DNA from: Deltaproteobacteria bacterium
GTDB taxonomy: Bacteria; Desulfobacterota; SM23-61
DNA: 5,140 nucleotides
Direction: 5' to 3'
Assembly: GCA_029857975.1 (NCBI GenBank)
Contig: JAOUFX010000294.1
Coordinates: 1 to 5,140 of the forward strand
Shown here: piece after piece, positions 1 through 5,140 of the stretch
How the letters are laid out: each line of letters starts with the position of its first letter
Position numbering within the stretch: position 1 is the first letter of the stretch
Translations under genes and position numbers: made by a program
The notes under the pieces: generated by a model
Databases searched by the model: none
Seen by the model: only the letters and a program-made list of their open reading frames with translations
What the model was told of the DNA's origin: nothing

Positions 1-1
1 A

Positions 2-67
2 ATGCCCCAGAACGAAGCGGTGGTGCAAACCGTGGCCGAGATGATCCAAAGAAGGAAAAGGGGGTAA
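2..67 (+). CDS. C-terminal tail of an unidentified upstream gene (partial)
   Basis: The second frame is open from the window edge to a TAA at 65-67 and reads as a 21-residue tail ending EMIQRRKRG. An amphipathic helix closing in a basic cluster is a common protein C-terminus. Its stop lies 5 bases before the next ATG, and the purine-rich end of the frame also supplies that gene's ribosome binding site, as expected in an operon. The frame contains an ATG at position 2, but the gene most likely starts outside the window. Too little is present to name a family. The frame of the following gene is also open back to the edge, but its upstream translation (rich in G, R, K) does not look like protein. 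That is why this frame was preferred. Confidence 0.55.
   Translation: MPQNEAVVQTVAEMIQRRKRG
59..64 (+). promoter_or_regulatory. Ribosome binding site of the DUF6282-type gene
   Basis: AGGGGG lies 8 bases before the ATG at 73, inside a purine-rich run that forms the last codons of the preceding gene. It supports ATG 73 over the in-frame ATG at 85, which has only GATAGGCGG upstream. Confidence 0.55.
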
Positions 68-72
68 AGAAC

Positions 73-945
73 ATGGATAGGCGGATGGAGGTTTTAGAAG
101 GGGCCATTGATCTTCATTTTCACGCTACACCGGACCTGCATGATCGGCTGCTGGATGAGGTGGAGATCGCCAGGGACGCGCGAGAAGCGGGCATGAGGGC
201 CGTGCTTTCCAAAGCGCATTATGGGATCAATGCCAGCCGTATGTACTACGTAGGCAAAGCCGTCCCCGGCATCCACACCTTTGGGGGAGTCGTTCTCAAT
301 CCTGCTGTGGGCGGGCTTAACCCCAGCGCCGTGGAAGCGGCCATAGCTTTCGGAGGGAAAGAGGTCTGGATGCCCTCCATCTTCTCCGATGCCCATATCC
401 GCCATTTCAAGGGGACTTACGGCACCATGCCGGGAAGGGTGAAGTGGCCGGAGAAAGGAATCACCATTCTTGACCAGGAGGGAAAGTTGCTGCCGGCGGT
501 CAAGGAGATTCTGGATATGATTGCGCAGGCCGATATCATTCTGGGAACCTCCCACTGCTCGGCAGAAGAAAGCCGGATATTGATCGACGAAGCCTTCCGC
601 CGCGGGGTGAAAAAGATCCTGGTGACTCACCCGCATAATGAAGTCCCCGATCTTTCCCTTGATGTCCAGGTGGAATTCGCCAAAAAGGGCGCCTACCTGG
701 AACACTGCTTTCTGCCCACGACGCCCATGTTTTTCAATGCTCGCATAAAAGATGTCATCGAGGTGATCCGCAAAGCCGGGCCTGAGCGGTGCGTGCTGGC
801 CACAGACTTTGGCCAAGTCTTCAACCCTTCGCCGGTTGAAGGATTACGCATGTTCATCCTCGGGTTGATCAATCAGGGAATTACCCACGAAGAGATCGAC
901 ATTATGGTGCGTAAGAATCCAGCCAAGCTGCTGGGTCTGGATTAA
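73..945 (+). CDS. DUF6282-type metal-dependent hydrolase (amidohydrolase-like TIM barrel)
   Basis: The 290-residue protein resembles the DUF6282 family, whose substrate is not established to my knowledge. Recognisable features are the N-terminal IDLHFHATPD motif (His15, His17), GMRAVLSKAHY (Lys47, His49), a VVLNPAVGGLNP segment at about 73-84, VWMPS at 98-102, GTSHCS (His161), VTHPHNE (His186, His188), ATDFGQ (Asp245) and a closing RKNPAKLLGL at 280-289. The order HxH, Lys, His, His, Asp is that of metal ligands in amidohydrolase-superfamily barrels, so a one- or two-metal hydrolase or lyase is the likely chemistry. No signal peptide or membrane segment is visible, so it should be cytosolic. 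It follows the preceding stop by 5 bases and precedes the isomerase gene by 25 bases, suggesting a shared transcript and a shared pathway for a carboxylated metabolite. Family call is from remembered motifs; the fold is fairly sure, the reaction unknown. Confidence 0.8.
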   Translation: MDRRMEVLEGAIDLHFHATPDLHDRLLDEVEIARDAREAGMRAVLSKAHYGINASRMYYVGKAVPGIHTFGGVVLNPAVGGLNPSAVEAAIAFGGKEVWMPSIFSDAHIRHFKGTYGTMPGRVKWPEKGITILDQEGKLLPAVKEILDMIAQADIILGTSHCSAEESRILIDEAFRRGVKKILVTHPHNEVPDLSLDVQVEFAKKGAYLEHCFLPTTPMFFNARIKDVIEVIRKAGPERCVLATDFGQVFNPSPVEGLRMFILGLINQGITHEEIDIMVRKNPAKLLGLD

Positions 946-970
946 CCTTGGGCTGAAGAAATGAAGACGG

Positions 971-1660
971 ATGATAGCCATGGAAAAAACATTCAGGGTT
1001 GGCCTGTTGGTTCCTTCCTCTAACACCATAATGGAAGTGGACCTTTACCGAAGCCTTGCAGCTCCGATAACAATCCATCCCGCCAGAATGTACTTAGAGG
1101 AGACGACTCCGGAAGGAGAGAGGAGGATGCTTTCCGAAGAAGTGCCAAGGGCGGCCAGTCTATTGAAGACCTTACATCCTCATCTTGTGGTCTTTGGATG
1201 CACCTCGGCCGGGGCGCTATCTGGCCCCAACTTTCCCCAGGAGATCAACAGCCAAATCGGAACGATTGTAGGCTGTCCGGTGTTGGACATTCTGACATCA
1301 GTGGCCGAGGAACTGAAGCGGATTCAGGCCAAGAAGCTCGCGGTTTTGACCCCTTATTCTGCGGAGCTCAATCAATCGATCCGCATCAGCCTGGAAGGGA
1401 TGGGGTTTCAGGTTCTTTCGATCGAGGGAATGGGCATTACCGTGAATTTTGAGTTGGCTACTCCTGGGCCGGAGGAAATTGTTACTTTTGCCTTAAAAAG
1501 CCCCATTGCTGCCAACGCGGAAGCTGTCTTCCTTTCCTGTACGAATTTTCGGGCCTTGGAAGCCATGCCGCTATTGCAAAGGCACTTCCGCATGCCCATC
1601 ATCACCAGCAACCAAGCTACGATTGAAAAAATAAAAAGAGCCTATGCCGGAGCAGCCTAA
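971..1660 (+). CDS. Maleate isomerase / Asp-Glu racemase family protein
   Basis: This 229-residue protein has the hallmarks of the maleate cis-trans isomerase, arylmalonate decarboxylase and Asp/Glu racemase group. They are an N-terminal VGLLVPSSNTIME (10-22), a first nucleophile loop VFGCTSAGAL (Cys77), a TPY segment (127-129) and a second loop FLSCTNFRALE (Cys190). In this superfamily two facing cysteines carry out isomerisation or racemisation, while arylmalonate decarboxylases keep only the second one. Having both argues for an isomerase or racemase rather than a decarboxylase. Length matches the family (about 220-250). No signal peptide is present, so it should be cytosolic. The start is uncertain: ATG 971 gives three extra residues, and ATG 980 gives MEKTFRVGLLVPSSN, which looks more typical. 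Neither has a strong Shine-Dalgarno; GAAG at 964-967 suits 971 or 980 poorly. The gene follows the DUF6282-type gene by 25 bases and probably acts in the same pathway. Confidence 0.88.
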   Translation: MIAMEKTFRVGLLVPSSNTIMEVDLYRSLAAPITIHPARMYLEETTPEGERRMLSEEVPRAASLLKTLHPHLVVFGCTSAGALSGPNFPQEINSQIGTIVGCPVLDILTSVAEELKRIQAKKLAVLTPYSAELNQSIRISLEGMGFQVLSIEGMGITVNFELATPGPEEIVTFALKSPIAANAEAVFLSCTNFRALEAMPLLQRHFRMPIITSNQATIEKIKRAYAGAA

Positions 1661-1710
1661 CTCCGTGTCAAAGCCTTCGTTGTGGGTTTTAAGGTGGAGG
1701 CTCGGGTAGG

Positions 1711-1724
1711 CCGGTGCCAACCGG
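1711..1724. terminator. Small hairpin between convergent genes (weak candidate terminator)
   Basis: CCGGTGCCAACCGG forms a 5-bp stem around a GCCA loop, extendable by one G-T pair. It sits in the 77-base gap between the stop of the plus-strand isomerase gene (1660) and the stop of the minus-strand membrane protein gene (1738), where a bidirectional terminator would be expected. No T-run follows on either strand, so it is not a classical intrinsic terminator. The rest of the gap shows nothing recognisable. Confidence 0.25.
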
Positions 1725-1737
1725 TATGAATCATTGC

Positions 1738-2490
1738 TCACTGCTTCCCCGGCAATTTTTCATGACCTTTGCGGGACATTTTCCGGTGTTTTATATGCTT
1801 CAGCCAGCGGTCGATTCGATCCCGATAAATGATCGTCAGAACAACGAAAAAGAGTGCAATGCCGATGATTACAAAGAATCCCCGATAGTCTTCCGACCGG
1901 ACCGCCTGCCCTTGCAAAGACAAAAGAAGCGTACCCGGGATCCTTCCAATCGTGGAGATGATAAAAAAGGTGAGAACGTGCATGGGGCTTAAACCCAGTA
2001 GGTAACAGAAATAGTCTTTGGGCAACCCTGGAATGAGGAAAAAAATGAATGAAAAAAAGGCCCCTTGATGCTCCATGAGATAATCAAATTTCCCCATGAG
2101 CTCCTGCCCCACGAACCGGCGTACGAAAGGCAATCCCAGGCGGCGGGAAATCAGGAAAGCAAACAGCGAACCGAAAGTAAGGCCTATCGTAGAGAAGGTA
2201 AAGCCAAGACCGCTTCCGAAAAGGTACCCCCCGATGAAGCCGGAAAGCTCTCCGGGAAGGGGGGCAAAAAGGACTTGCAGGATTTGCAAGCCGATGAAAA
2301 CGATGGGAGCGCAGGGACCGAAAGAGGCGACCAAAGCGGCAACTTGATCTTTGTTGGAGAAGAAGCGGATCGTATCACGGAACCACTCGTACGATTCCCG
2401 GTAATAATAGAGTAAAAGGCAGACAGCAAGCAGCAACAAGCCATACCCAAACAGTGATTTTCTGCTTTTCTTATCGTTATGGTTGGCCAT
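1738..2490 (-). CDS. TVP38/TMEM64 family membrane protein (VTT domain, DedA-like)
   Basis: The 250-residue protein is a polytopic inner-membrane protein of the VTT (formerly SNARE-associated) family. Hydrophobic segments lie at about 13-30, 60-92, 97-115, 144-167, 171-192 and 204-222. Diagnostic motifs are APLPGELSGFIGGYLFG (76-92), FFLIPGLPKDYFCYLLGLSP (150-169) and IGRIPGTLLL (181-190), which form the paired re-entrant loops of the family. A lysine-rich N-terminus and a basic C-terminal tail (about 223-250) should be cytosolic. Related proteins are linked to lipid scrambling, undecaprenyl-phosphate recycling or membrane potential, but the substrate of this one cannot be read from sequence. 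Its ATG directly abuts the TGA of the thioesterase gene (TGAATG), with GAGGA 4 bases before the start, so translation is probably coupled. It is the last gene of the three-gene unit and faces the isomerase gene convergently. Confidence 0.9.
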   Translation of the reverse strand: MANHNDKKSRKSLFGYGLLLLAVCLLLYYYRESYEWFRDTIRFFSNKDQVAALVASFGPCAPIVFIGLQILQVLFAPLPGELSGFIGGYLFGSGLGFTFSTIGLTFGSLFAFLISRRLGLPFVRRFVGQELMGKFDYLMEHQGAFFSFIFFLIPGLPKDYFCYLLGLSPMHVLTFFIISTIGRIPGTLLLSLQGQAVRSEDYRGFFVIIGIALFFVVLTIIYRDRIDRWLKHIKHRKMSRKGHEKLPGKQ

Positions 2491-2925
2491 TCATTCCTCG
2501 ACGGTTTGGGGAGAACTCACGATTATGTACGTGGCTAACCCTTTGGCGATCAGTTGACCGTCTTCTTTTTTCACCTCCATATCTGCCATGACCAGCTTTT
2601 TCCCTTTGTTGACGATCCGAGCCTCCCCGATCATCTCTCCGCTGTAGACCGAGGAGAGAAAATTGATTTTAAACTCGGCAGTCGTCACCCTTTCCCCGGG
2701 TTGAATCATCGTCATCAGGGCAAAGGCCACCGCCGTATCTGCCAGCGAAGCAATCGCTCCCCCGTGAACGACGCCATAGCCTTGGGTCAATTCCTTCCTG
2801 AAGGGCATGCGGAACCGACTAAAACCTTCATCGATCTGGTCCAGGGTAATCTGCATAAGTTGATAATAAGGCGCGTTGGCCACCGCCCGCCTCAAGGCTT
2901 TTTCATAACTTTCCTTAATGGGCAT
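2491..2925 (-). CDS. PaaI-type hotdog-fold acyl-CoA thioesterase
   Basis: The 144-residue protein begins MPIKESYEKALRR and matches PaaI/YbgC-like hotdog thioesterases in length and layout. Residues 51-63 carry the signature GVVHGGAIASLAD, with the HGG turn at 54-56 and Asp63 as the probable catalytic carboxylate. They are followed by the strand TTAEFKINFL (81-90) and the family's closing strands up to about residue 136. Such enzymes release free acids from CoA thioesters, often aryl- or acyl-CoA, in the cytosol as tetramers. The frame is open further upstream to an ATG at 3063, but that extension (RFGAKQPFFSSRG...) overlaps the hydrolase gene, is not hotdog-like, and the gene is of full length without it. 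The chosen start has GGAG 7 bases upstream and lies one base after the hydrolase stop. Substrate is unknown; context with an esterase-like hydrolase and a nearby thiolase suggests acyl-CoA metabolism. Confidence 0.9.
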   Translation of the reverse strand: MPIKESYEKALRRAVANAPYYQLMQITLDQIDEGFSRFRMPFRKELTQGYGVVHGGAIASLADTAVAFALMTMIQPGERVTTAEFKINFLSSVYSGEMIGEARIVNKGKKLVMADMEVKKEDGQLIAKGLATYIIVSSPQTVEE

Positions 2926-2926
2926 G

Positions 2927-3691
2927 TTAAGACTCCAGAAGCTTTCCCAGCCACTCCCTGGCTTTTTGCATGGCCCGTTCCTCCACGCGCAACCGATGGC
3001 CGGCCCCCGCGATGAGAAAAAGGGTTGCTTTGCCCCGAACCTTGTCATAAAGTTCTCTGGCATGGTTTATGTTGACCACGTCATCTTCCGTGCCGTGAAT
3101 AATGAGCAATGGCCGGGGAGGAATCCGCCCAATCCATTTTAAAGGCTTCACGGTCCGGAATCCATCCTTCCAGCCTTTAAGCGAAAGTGGAAAATGGGTA
3201 TCTTTGATGATGCCTACCTCCCGGCAATGGCTCAAAAAGTCCGCCAGGCCATTACCCGTGATCAAGTCCCGGAACTCAGCCGGAGAAGCGCATGAGACCA
3301 GGGCCGCAACTTCTTTCCGTTGAGCCGCCACGTAGATGGATACAGCCGCTCCTCCACTGAAGCCCATGAGGAAGATCCGTCTTGGGTCTACTCCCGGGTG
3401 ATGGATAAAATATTCTAAGGCTCCTTCCAAATCCCGGGTCCATCCCAAAATGTCAAAATTTCCTTCGCTCAATCCGGCTCCGCGGAAATTGAAGATCAGC
3501 ACTGCATAACCTTCCTGGCAGAAGCGTTCAGCCAATAAAGGGTACCCCCGGTCATCCGTTTCTTTAATTTTGGCCGGGAATCCATGGCAGACGATCAGGC
3601 CCGGGAAGGGGCCGTTTGGTCCGGCAGGAACATATACTTCCCCTTTGATATCCAACCCGTCGCTCTTCCAAGAAATTTTTTCGACTTTCAT
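2927..3691 (-). CDS. Alpha/beta hydrolase (serine esterase / acyl-peptidase-like)
   Basis: The 254-residue protein is a single-domain alpha/beta hydrolase. Visible elements are the strand and oxyanion-loop region GLIVCHGFPA (31-40), FNFRGAGLSEG (67-77), the nucleophile elbow GFSGGA with Ser112 (110-115), the acid in IHGTEDDVV (Asp203 most likely, in the usual HGxxD position) and AGAGHRL with His232. The Ser-Asp-His triad is therefore complete. The FRGxGxSEG pattern and overall size resemble the dienelactone hydrolase and S9-peptidase-like hydrolases of unknown specificity. The protein lacks a signal peptide and should be cytosolic. It is the first gene of a unit with the thioesterase (one-base gap) and the VTT membrane protein. 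The start at 3691 fits the usual beginning of the fold, though no strong Shine-Dalgarno precedes it. Substrate (ester, amide or thioester) cannot be told from sequence. Confidence 0.88.
   Translation of the reverse strand: MKVEKISWKSDGLDIKGEVYVPAGPNGPFPGLIVCHGFPAKIKETDDRGYPLLAERFCQEGYAVLIFNFRGAGLSEGNFDILGWTRDLEGALEYFIHHPGVDPRRIFLMGFSGGAAVSIYVAAQRKEVAALVSCASPAEFRDLITGNGLADFLSHCREVGIIKDTHFPLSLKGWKDGFRTVKPLKWIGRIPPRPLLIIHGTEDDVVNINHARELYDKVRGKATLFLIAGAGHRLRVEERAMQKAREWLGKLLES
2933..2936 (-). promoter_or_regulatory. Ribosome binding site that fixes the thioesterase start
   Basis: On the minus strand GGAG lies 7 bases before the ATG at 2925, within the last codons of the hydrolase gene. It supports the 144-residue thioesterase over the 190-residue reading that starts at 3063. 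Confidence 0.6.
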
Positions 3692-3700
3692 GATGCCATA

Positions 3701-3834
3701 GCCACTGAGTTCACAGAGAACATAGAGTCATAAATACCGTAAAACGTGAGGCGCAAGGGGAAAGGGGTAAAAATCTTGGCGCGTAGCGCTATGCGCTCTT
3801 GGTTTTTTCAGTGTCCTCGGTGTTCTCTGTGGCT
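3701..3834. repeat. Intergenic inverted-repeat element 1 (arms of tandem 9-mers)
   Basis: Nearly the whole 151-base gap between the sirtuin and hydrolase genes is one element. The left arm (3701-3727) reads as 9-mers CACTGAGTT, CACAGAGAA, CATAGAG. The right arm (3809-3834), read on the other strand, is CACAGAGAA, CACCGAGGA, CACTG. The arms are thus inverted copies of a CRCAGAGWA-type tandem repeat around an ~80-base core that carries a strong palindrome. Repeats of this GCAGAGA style are familiar in intergenic DNA of several environmental bacterial lineages. There is no coding sequence, so if it moves it would depend on an enzyme encoded elsewhere. It could also act on the RNA as a large hairpin between the two genes. 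Confidence 0.8.
3779..3796. terminator. Palindrome with flanking A and T runs, possible bidirectional terminator
   Basis: GCGCGTAGCGCTATGCGC is self-complementary except for one G/T position that can wobble-pair in RNA, giving a stem of up to 8 bp. On the plus strand T6 follows at 3803-3808. On the minus strand, the direction of the neighbouring genes, five T follow (complement of 3769-3773) after about five bases. The spacing to the T runs is longer than in a textbook intrinsic terminator. It lies in the core of repeat element 1, downstream of the sirtuin stop, where termination would make sense. Confidence 0.4.
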
Positions 3835-3842
3835 CAAAAAAT

Positions 3843-4616
3843 CTACGTTACTTGCAAACGTTCCAGTATTTTGCTCATGATCTCGCCAGCTGAGCCATGA
3901 ATGACCACATCCGCATAAGAGTCATGGTAAGTAGGATCACGGTTAATGATTACTAATTTCGCCCCGCTATTCCTGGCTTCCAGAGGAATCGAGGCAGCGG
4001 GTTGGACAACCAGTGATGAGCCGATGACGATGAACAGATCGCAGTTTCGGGCGCGATGGAAGGATTCTTCGGTTTCTCTCGGGGGCATAGATTGGCCGAA
4101 AGAGACTGTATCGGGCTTCAATATTCCACCGCACACGTCACACTGGGGAACGCGCACACCGCGAAGAAGCCAGGACTGGATTTCCTCTCGGGGATATTTC
4201 TTGCGGCACGCCAGGCAAGAGACCGAGATGGCCGTACCGTGGAGTTCTATAACCCTTTCCGGTGAGTTTCCGGCCCGCTGGTGGAGATCGTCAATGTTCT
4301 GGGTAATCACACAGTCCAGCTTCCCCATTTTTTCCAGTTCCACCACAGCTTTATGGCCGGCGTTGGGTAGGGCGTTCTTCAAAGGCTCATAGAACTCCCG
4401 GCTCATCTGCCAGTACTTTTCTCGTGATTCCTCACTGCTGATGAATTTCTGGTAATAAAAATCTTCTGGATTGTATTTTTGCCAAACCCCGCCAGGGCTG
4501 CGAAAATCCGGGATACCCGACTCCGTGCTCACTCCCGCTCCGGTGAATACAACAACCCTCTTCGCCCGGCGGATCAGCTCCACGACTTTTTGAATCAACT
4601 CTTCCACATTACTCAT
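3843..4616 (-). CDS. Sir2-family NAD-dependent protein deacetylase (sirtuin)
   Basis: The 257-residue protein is a complete single-domain sirtuin that removes acetyl groups from protein lysines using NAD. The NAD pocket is seen in FTGAGVSTESGIPDFRSPGGVW (24-45), TQNIDDLHQRAG (105-116), GSSLVVQPA (199-207) and INRD (224-227). His126 in ELHG is the catalytic base. A four-cysteine zinc site is intact: Cys134, Cys137, Cys159 and Cys162. The segment before PNAGH (84-88) aligns with Thermotoga Sir2 (class U) and lacks the Tyr/Arg pair that CobB and SIRT5 use to bind succinyl-lysine, so deacetylation is favoured. No signal peptide is present. The start at 4616 gives the normal short N-terminal helix; GAGAG lies 7 bases upstream. 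Gaps of 151 and 185 bases, each filled by a repeat element, separate it from both neighbours, so it may be its own transcription unit. Bacterial sirtuins commonly reactivate acetylated acyl-CoA synthetases, consistent with the acyl-CoA genes nearby. Confidence 0.95.
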   Translation of the reverse strand: MSNVEELIQKVVELIRRAKRVVVFTGAGVSTESGIPDFRSPGGVWQKYNPEDFYYQKFISSEESREKYWQMSREFYEPLKNALPNAGHKAVVELEKMGKLDCVITQNIDDLHQRAGNSPERVIELHGTAISVSCLACRKKYPREEIQSWLLRGVRVPQCDVCGGILKPDTVSFGQSMPPRETEESFHRARNCDLFIVIGSSLVVQPAASIPLEARNSGAKLVIINRDPTYHDSYADVVIHGSAGEIMSKILERLQVT

Positions 4617-4677
4617 CCTTCGTCTCTCATTTCACCCATAATTATTTACCGCAGAGTACGCAGAGAACACAGAGATT

Positions 4678-4706
4678 TTTAAAATTCTTAAATACCATTC
4701 CGGCAA
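4678..4706 (-). promoter_or_regulatory. Weak candidate promoter for the sirtuin gene
   Basis: On the minus strand TTGCCG (4706-4701) is separated by 17 bases from TTTAAA (4683-4678), about 60 bases before the sirtuin ATG. The spacing fits a sigma-70 promoter and the -35 box is reasonable, but the -10 box is poor and the AT-rich surroundings make chance matches likely. Confidence 0.25.
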
Positions 4707-4729
4707 CTGTATGACCCGCCCCCTTTTTG

Positions 4730-4760
4730 TTTATATTTACCTCTTATTTATATTTACCTC
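4730..4760. repeat. Two-copy tandem repeat, 17-base period
   Basis: TTTATATTTACCTC occurs exactly twice, at 4730-4743 and 4747-4760, separated by TTA. The second copy runs into the right arm of repeat element 2. On the transcribed strand the unit reads GAGGTAAATATAAA, which could be a paired protein-binding site upstream of the sirtuin gene or simply a local duplication. Confidence 0.75.
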
Positions 4761-4801
4761 GGCGGTCTCAGTGCTCTCTGCGGTTAATGGGTTTTGCATT
4801 T

Positions 4802-5140
4802 TTATGGTCGGCCCAGAACAAAGACGCAGGCGATCGACCCTGGGCCTCCCAAGGTATGGGTGAGGCCAAAGTCGGCTTTTTTCACCTGGCGCTTTCCGCT
4901 GCGGCCCCGCATTTGGTTGACTACGTCCGCCACCATGCGCACCCCCGTTGCCCCAACTGGGTGGCCACAAGATTTCAGCCCGCCACTGGTGTTCACCGGA
5001 AGATCTCCGTTTAATGCCGTTACTCCTTCAGCAATGATCTTGCCCCCCTCGCCCCGGCCGCAAAATCCTAAGTCTTCATAATTCACTAACTCGGTAATGG
5101 TAAAACAATCATGCACCTCGGCGACGTGGATCTCTTTACG
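4802..5140 (-). CDS. SCP2-type thiolase / acetyl-CoA acetyltransferase, C-terminal part
   Basis: The reading frame is open from the right edge to a TAA at 4804-4802, giving 112 C-terminal residues of a protein that starts beyond the window. A GTG at 5116 is only an internal valine codon. EVHDCF (near residue 8-13 of the visible part) is the HDCF active-site loop of SCP2-type thiolases, followed by [17 protein letters not shown] and the GHPVGATG loop with its catalytic histidine. The C-terminal CxG loop of classical thiolases is absent (THTLGGPG instead), as is normal for the SCP2 and archaeal type. These enzymes cleave or form 3-ketoacyl-CoA in beta-oxidation-like routes. The N-terminal nucleophilic cysteine lies outside the window, so activity cannot be confirmed. 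Such thiolases are often paired with a DUF35 OB-fold protein; none follows downstream here. Confidence 0.93.
   Translation of the reverse strand, partial: RKEIHVAEVHDCFTITELVNYEDLGFCGRGEGGKIIAEGVTALNGDLPVNTSGGLKSCGHPVGATGVRMVADVVNQMRGRSGKRQVKKADFGLTHTLGGPGSIACVFVLGRP

Larger units (their letters stand above)
4648..4785. repeat. Intergenic inverted-repeat element 2 (arms of tandem 9-mers)
   Basis: This fills most of the 185-base gap between the thiolase stop and the sirtuin start. The left arm (4648-4674) consists of CGCAGAGTA, CGCAGAGAA, CACAGAG after a short lead. The right arm (4758-4785), on the other strand, reads CGCAGAGAG, CACTGAGAC, CGCCGAG. The left arm matches the left arm of element 1 at 21 of 27 positions without gaps, and total lengths are alike (138 and 134 bases), so the two are relatives in the same orientation. 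The cores do not match: this one is AT-rich with a short tandem repeat and no strong palindrome. It begins about 16 bases after the thiolase stop codon, in the direction of transcription. Confidence 0.8.

Noticed and set aside
94..816. 240-codon open frame on the minus strand opposite the DUF6282-type gene
   Set aside because: It lies wholly inside a gene with clear family motifs, and its translation has no recognisable domain. It is a codon-composition shadow.
2065..2415. Plus-strand open frames opposite the membrane protein gene, including 2096-2347
   Set aside because: Low-complexity, charged translations antisense to a clear polytopic membrane protein; no own ribosome binding site or domain.
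2554..3015. 153-codon plus-strand frame opposite the thioesterase
   Set aside because: Antisense shadow of a well-supported hotdog gene; no family resemblance.
2926..3063. Upstream extension of the thioesterase to ATG 3063 (190 residues)
   Set aside because: It overlaps the hydrolase C-terminus, adds non-homologous sequence, and the ATG at 2925 has a good ribosome binding site and gives the family's normal length.
3728..3768. Promoter for the hydrolase unit on the minus strand (TTGCGC and TATTTA or TATGTT boxes)
   Set aside because: Box spacing is 13-16 bases with poor matches; no pair is better than expected by chance.
3946..4392. 148-codon plus-strand frame opposite the sirtuin
   Set aside because: Antisense to a sirtuin with all catalytic and zinc-site residues intact; the translation is not protein-like.
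3701..4785. Tandem 9-mer arms as a CRISPR array
   Set aside because: Units are 9 bases, contiguous without spacers and inverted between arms, and no cas gene is present.
5114..5116. GTG at 5116 as start of a 104-residue protein
   Set aside because: The frame continues in good thiolase sequence (IHVAE before the HDCF motif) to the window edge, so this is an internal codon.

Overview
This 5,140-base window is an ordinary-looking, moderately GC-rich bacterial chromosome segment with close-packed metabolic genes. It contains seven protein-coding genes or gene parts I am confident are real, a short gene tail at the left edge, and two repeat-built intergenic elements. No RNA gene, CRISPR array, insertion sequence or phage gene was seen. 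The gene content (SCP2-type thiolase, PaaI-type hotdog thioesterase, Asp/Glu-racemase-like isomerase, sirtuin) and the intergenic GCAGAGA-type repeats resemble what I know from anaerobic or environmental Desulfobacterota (former Deltaproteobacteria) and neighbouring phyla. That placement is inference from style, not from a marker gene.

Left part, plus strand (1-1660): the tail of an unidentified gene, then a DUF6282-type metal-dependent hydrolase, then a maleate isomerase/Asp-Glu racemase family enzyme. Gaps are only 5 and 25 bases, so these look like one operon, probably for breakdown or interconversion of a small carboxylated compound. A 77-base gap with a small hairpin separates it from a convergent minus-strand block.

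Middle part, minus strand (3691 down to 1738): an alpha/beta hydrolase, a hotdog thioesterase and a TVP38/TMEM64 (VTT-domain) membrane protein. The junctions are one base (TAA-C-ATG) and zero bases (TGA-ATG), so the three are almost certainly co-transcribed and translationally coupled. The theme is hydrolysis of ester or acyl-thioester substrates plus a membrane protein.

Right part, minus strand: a class-U-like Sir2 NAD-dependent protein deacetylase (4616 to 3843), and at the right edge the C-terminal 112 residues of an SCP2-type thiolase (stop at 4802). The two gaps flanking the sirtuin gene each hold a ~135-base element bounded by inverted arms. Each arm is made of about three tandem 9-mers of the CRCAGAGWA type, and the left arms of the two elements match at 21 of 27 positions without gaps. 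The element cores differ: one has an 18-base near-perfect palindrome flanked by A and T runs, the other a 17-base-period tandem repeat. These elements are the most unusual structure here. I see no convincing undescribed multi-gene system.
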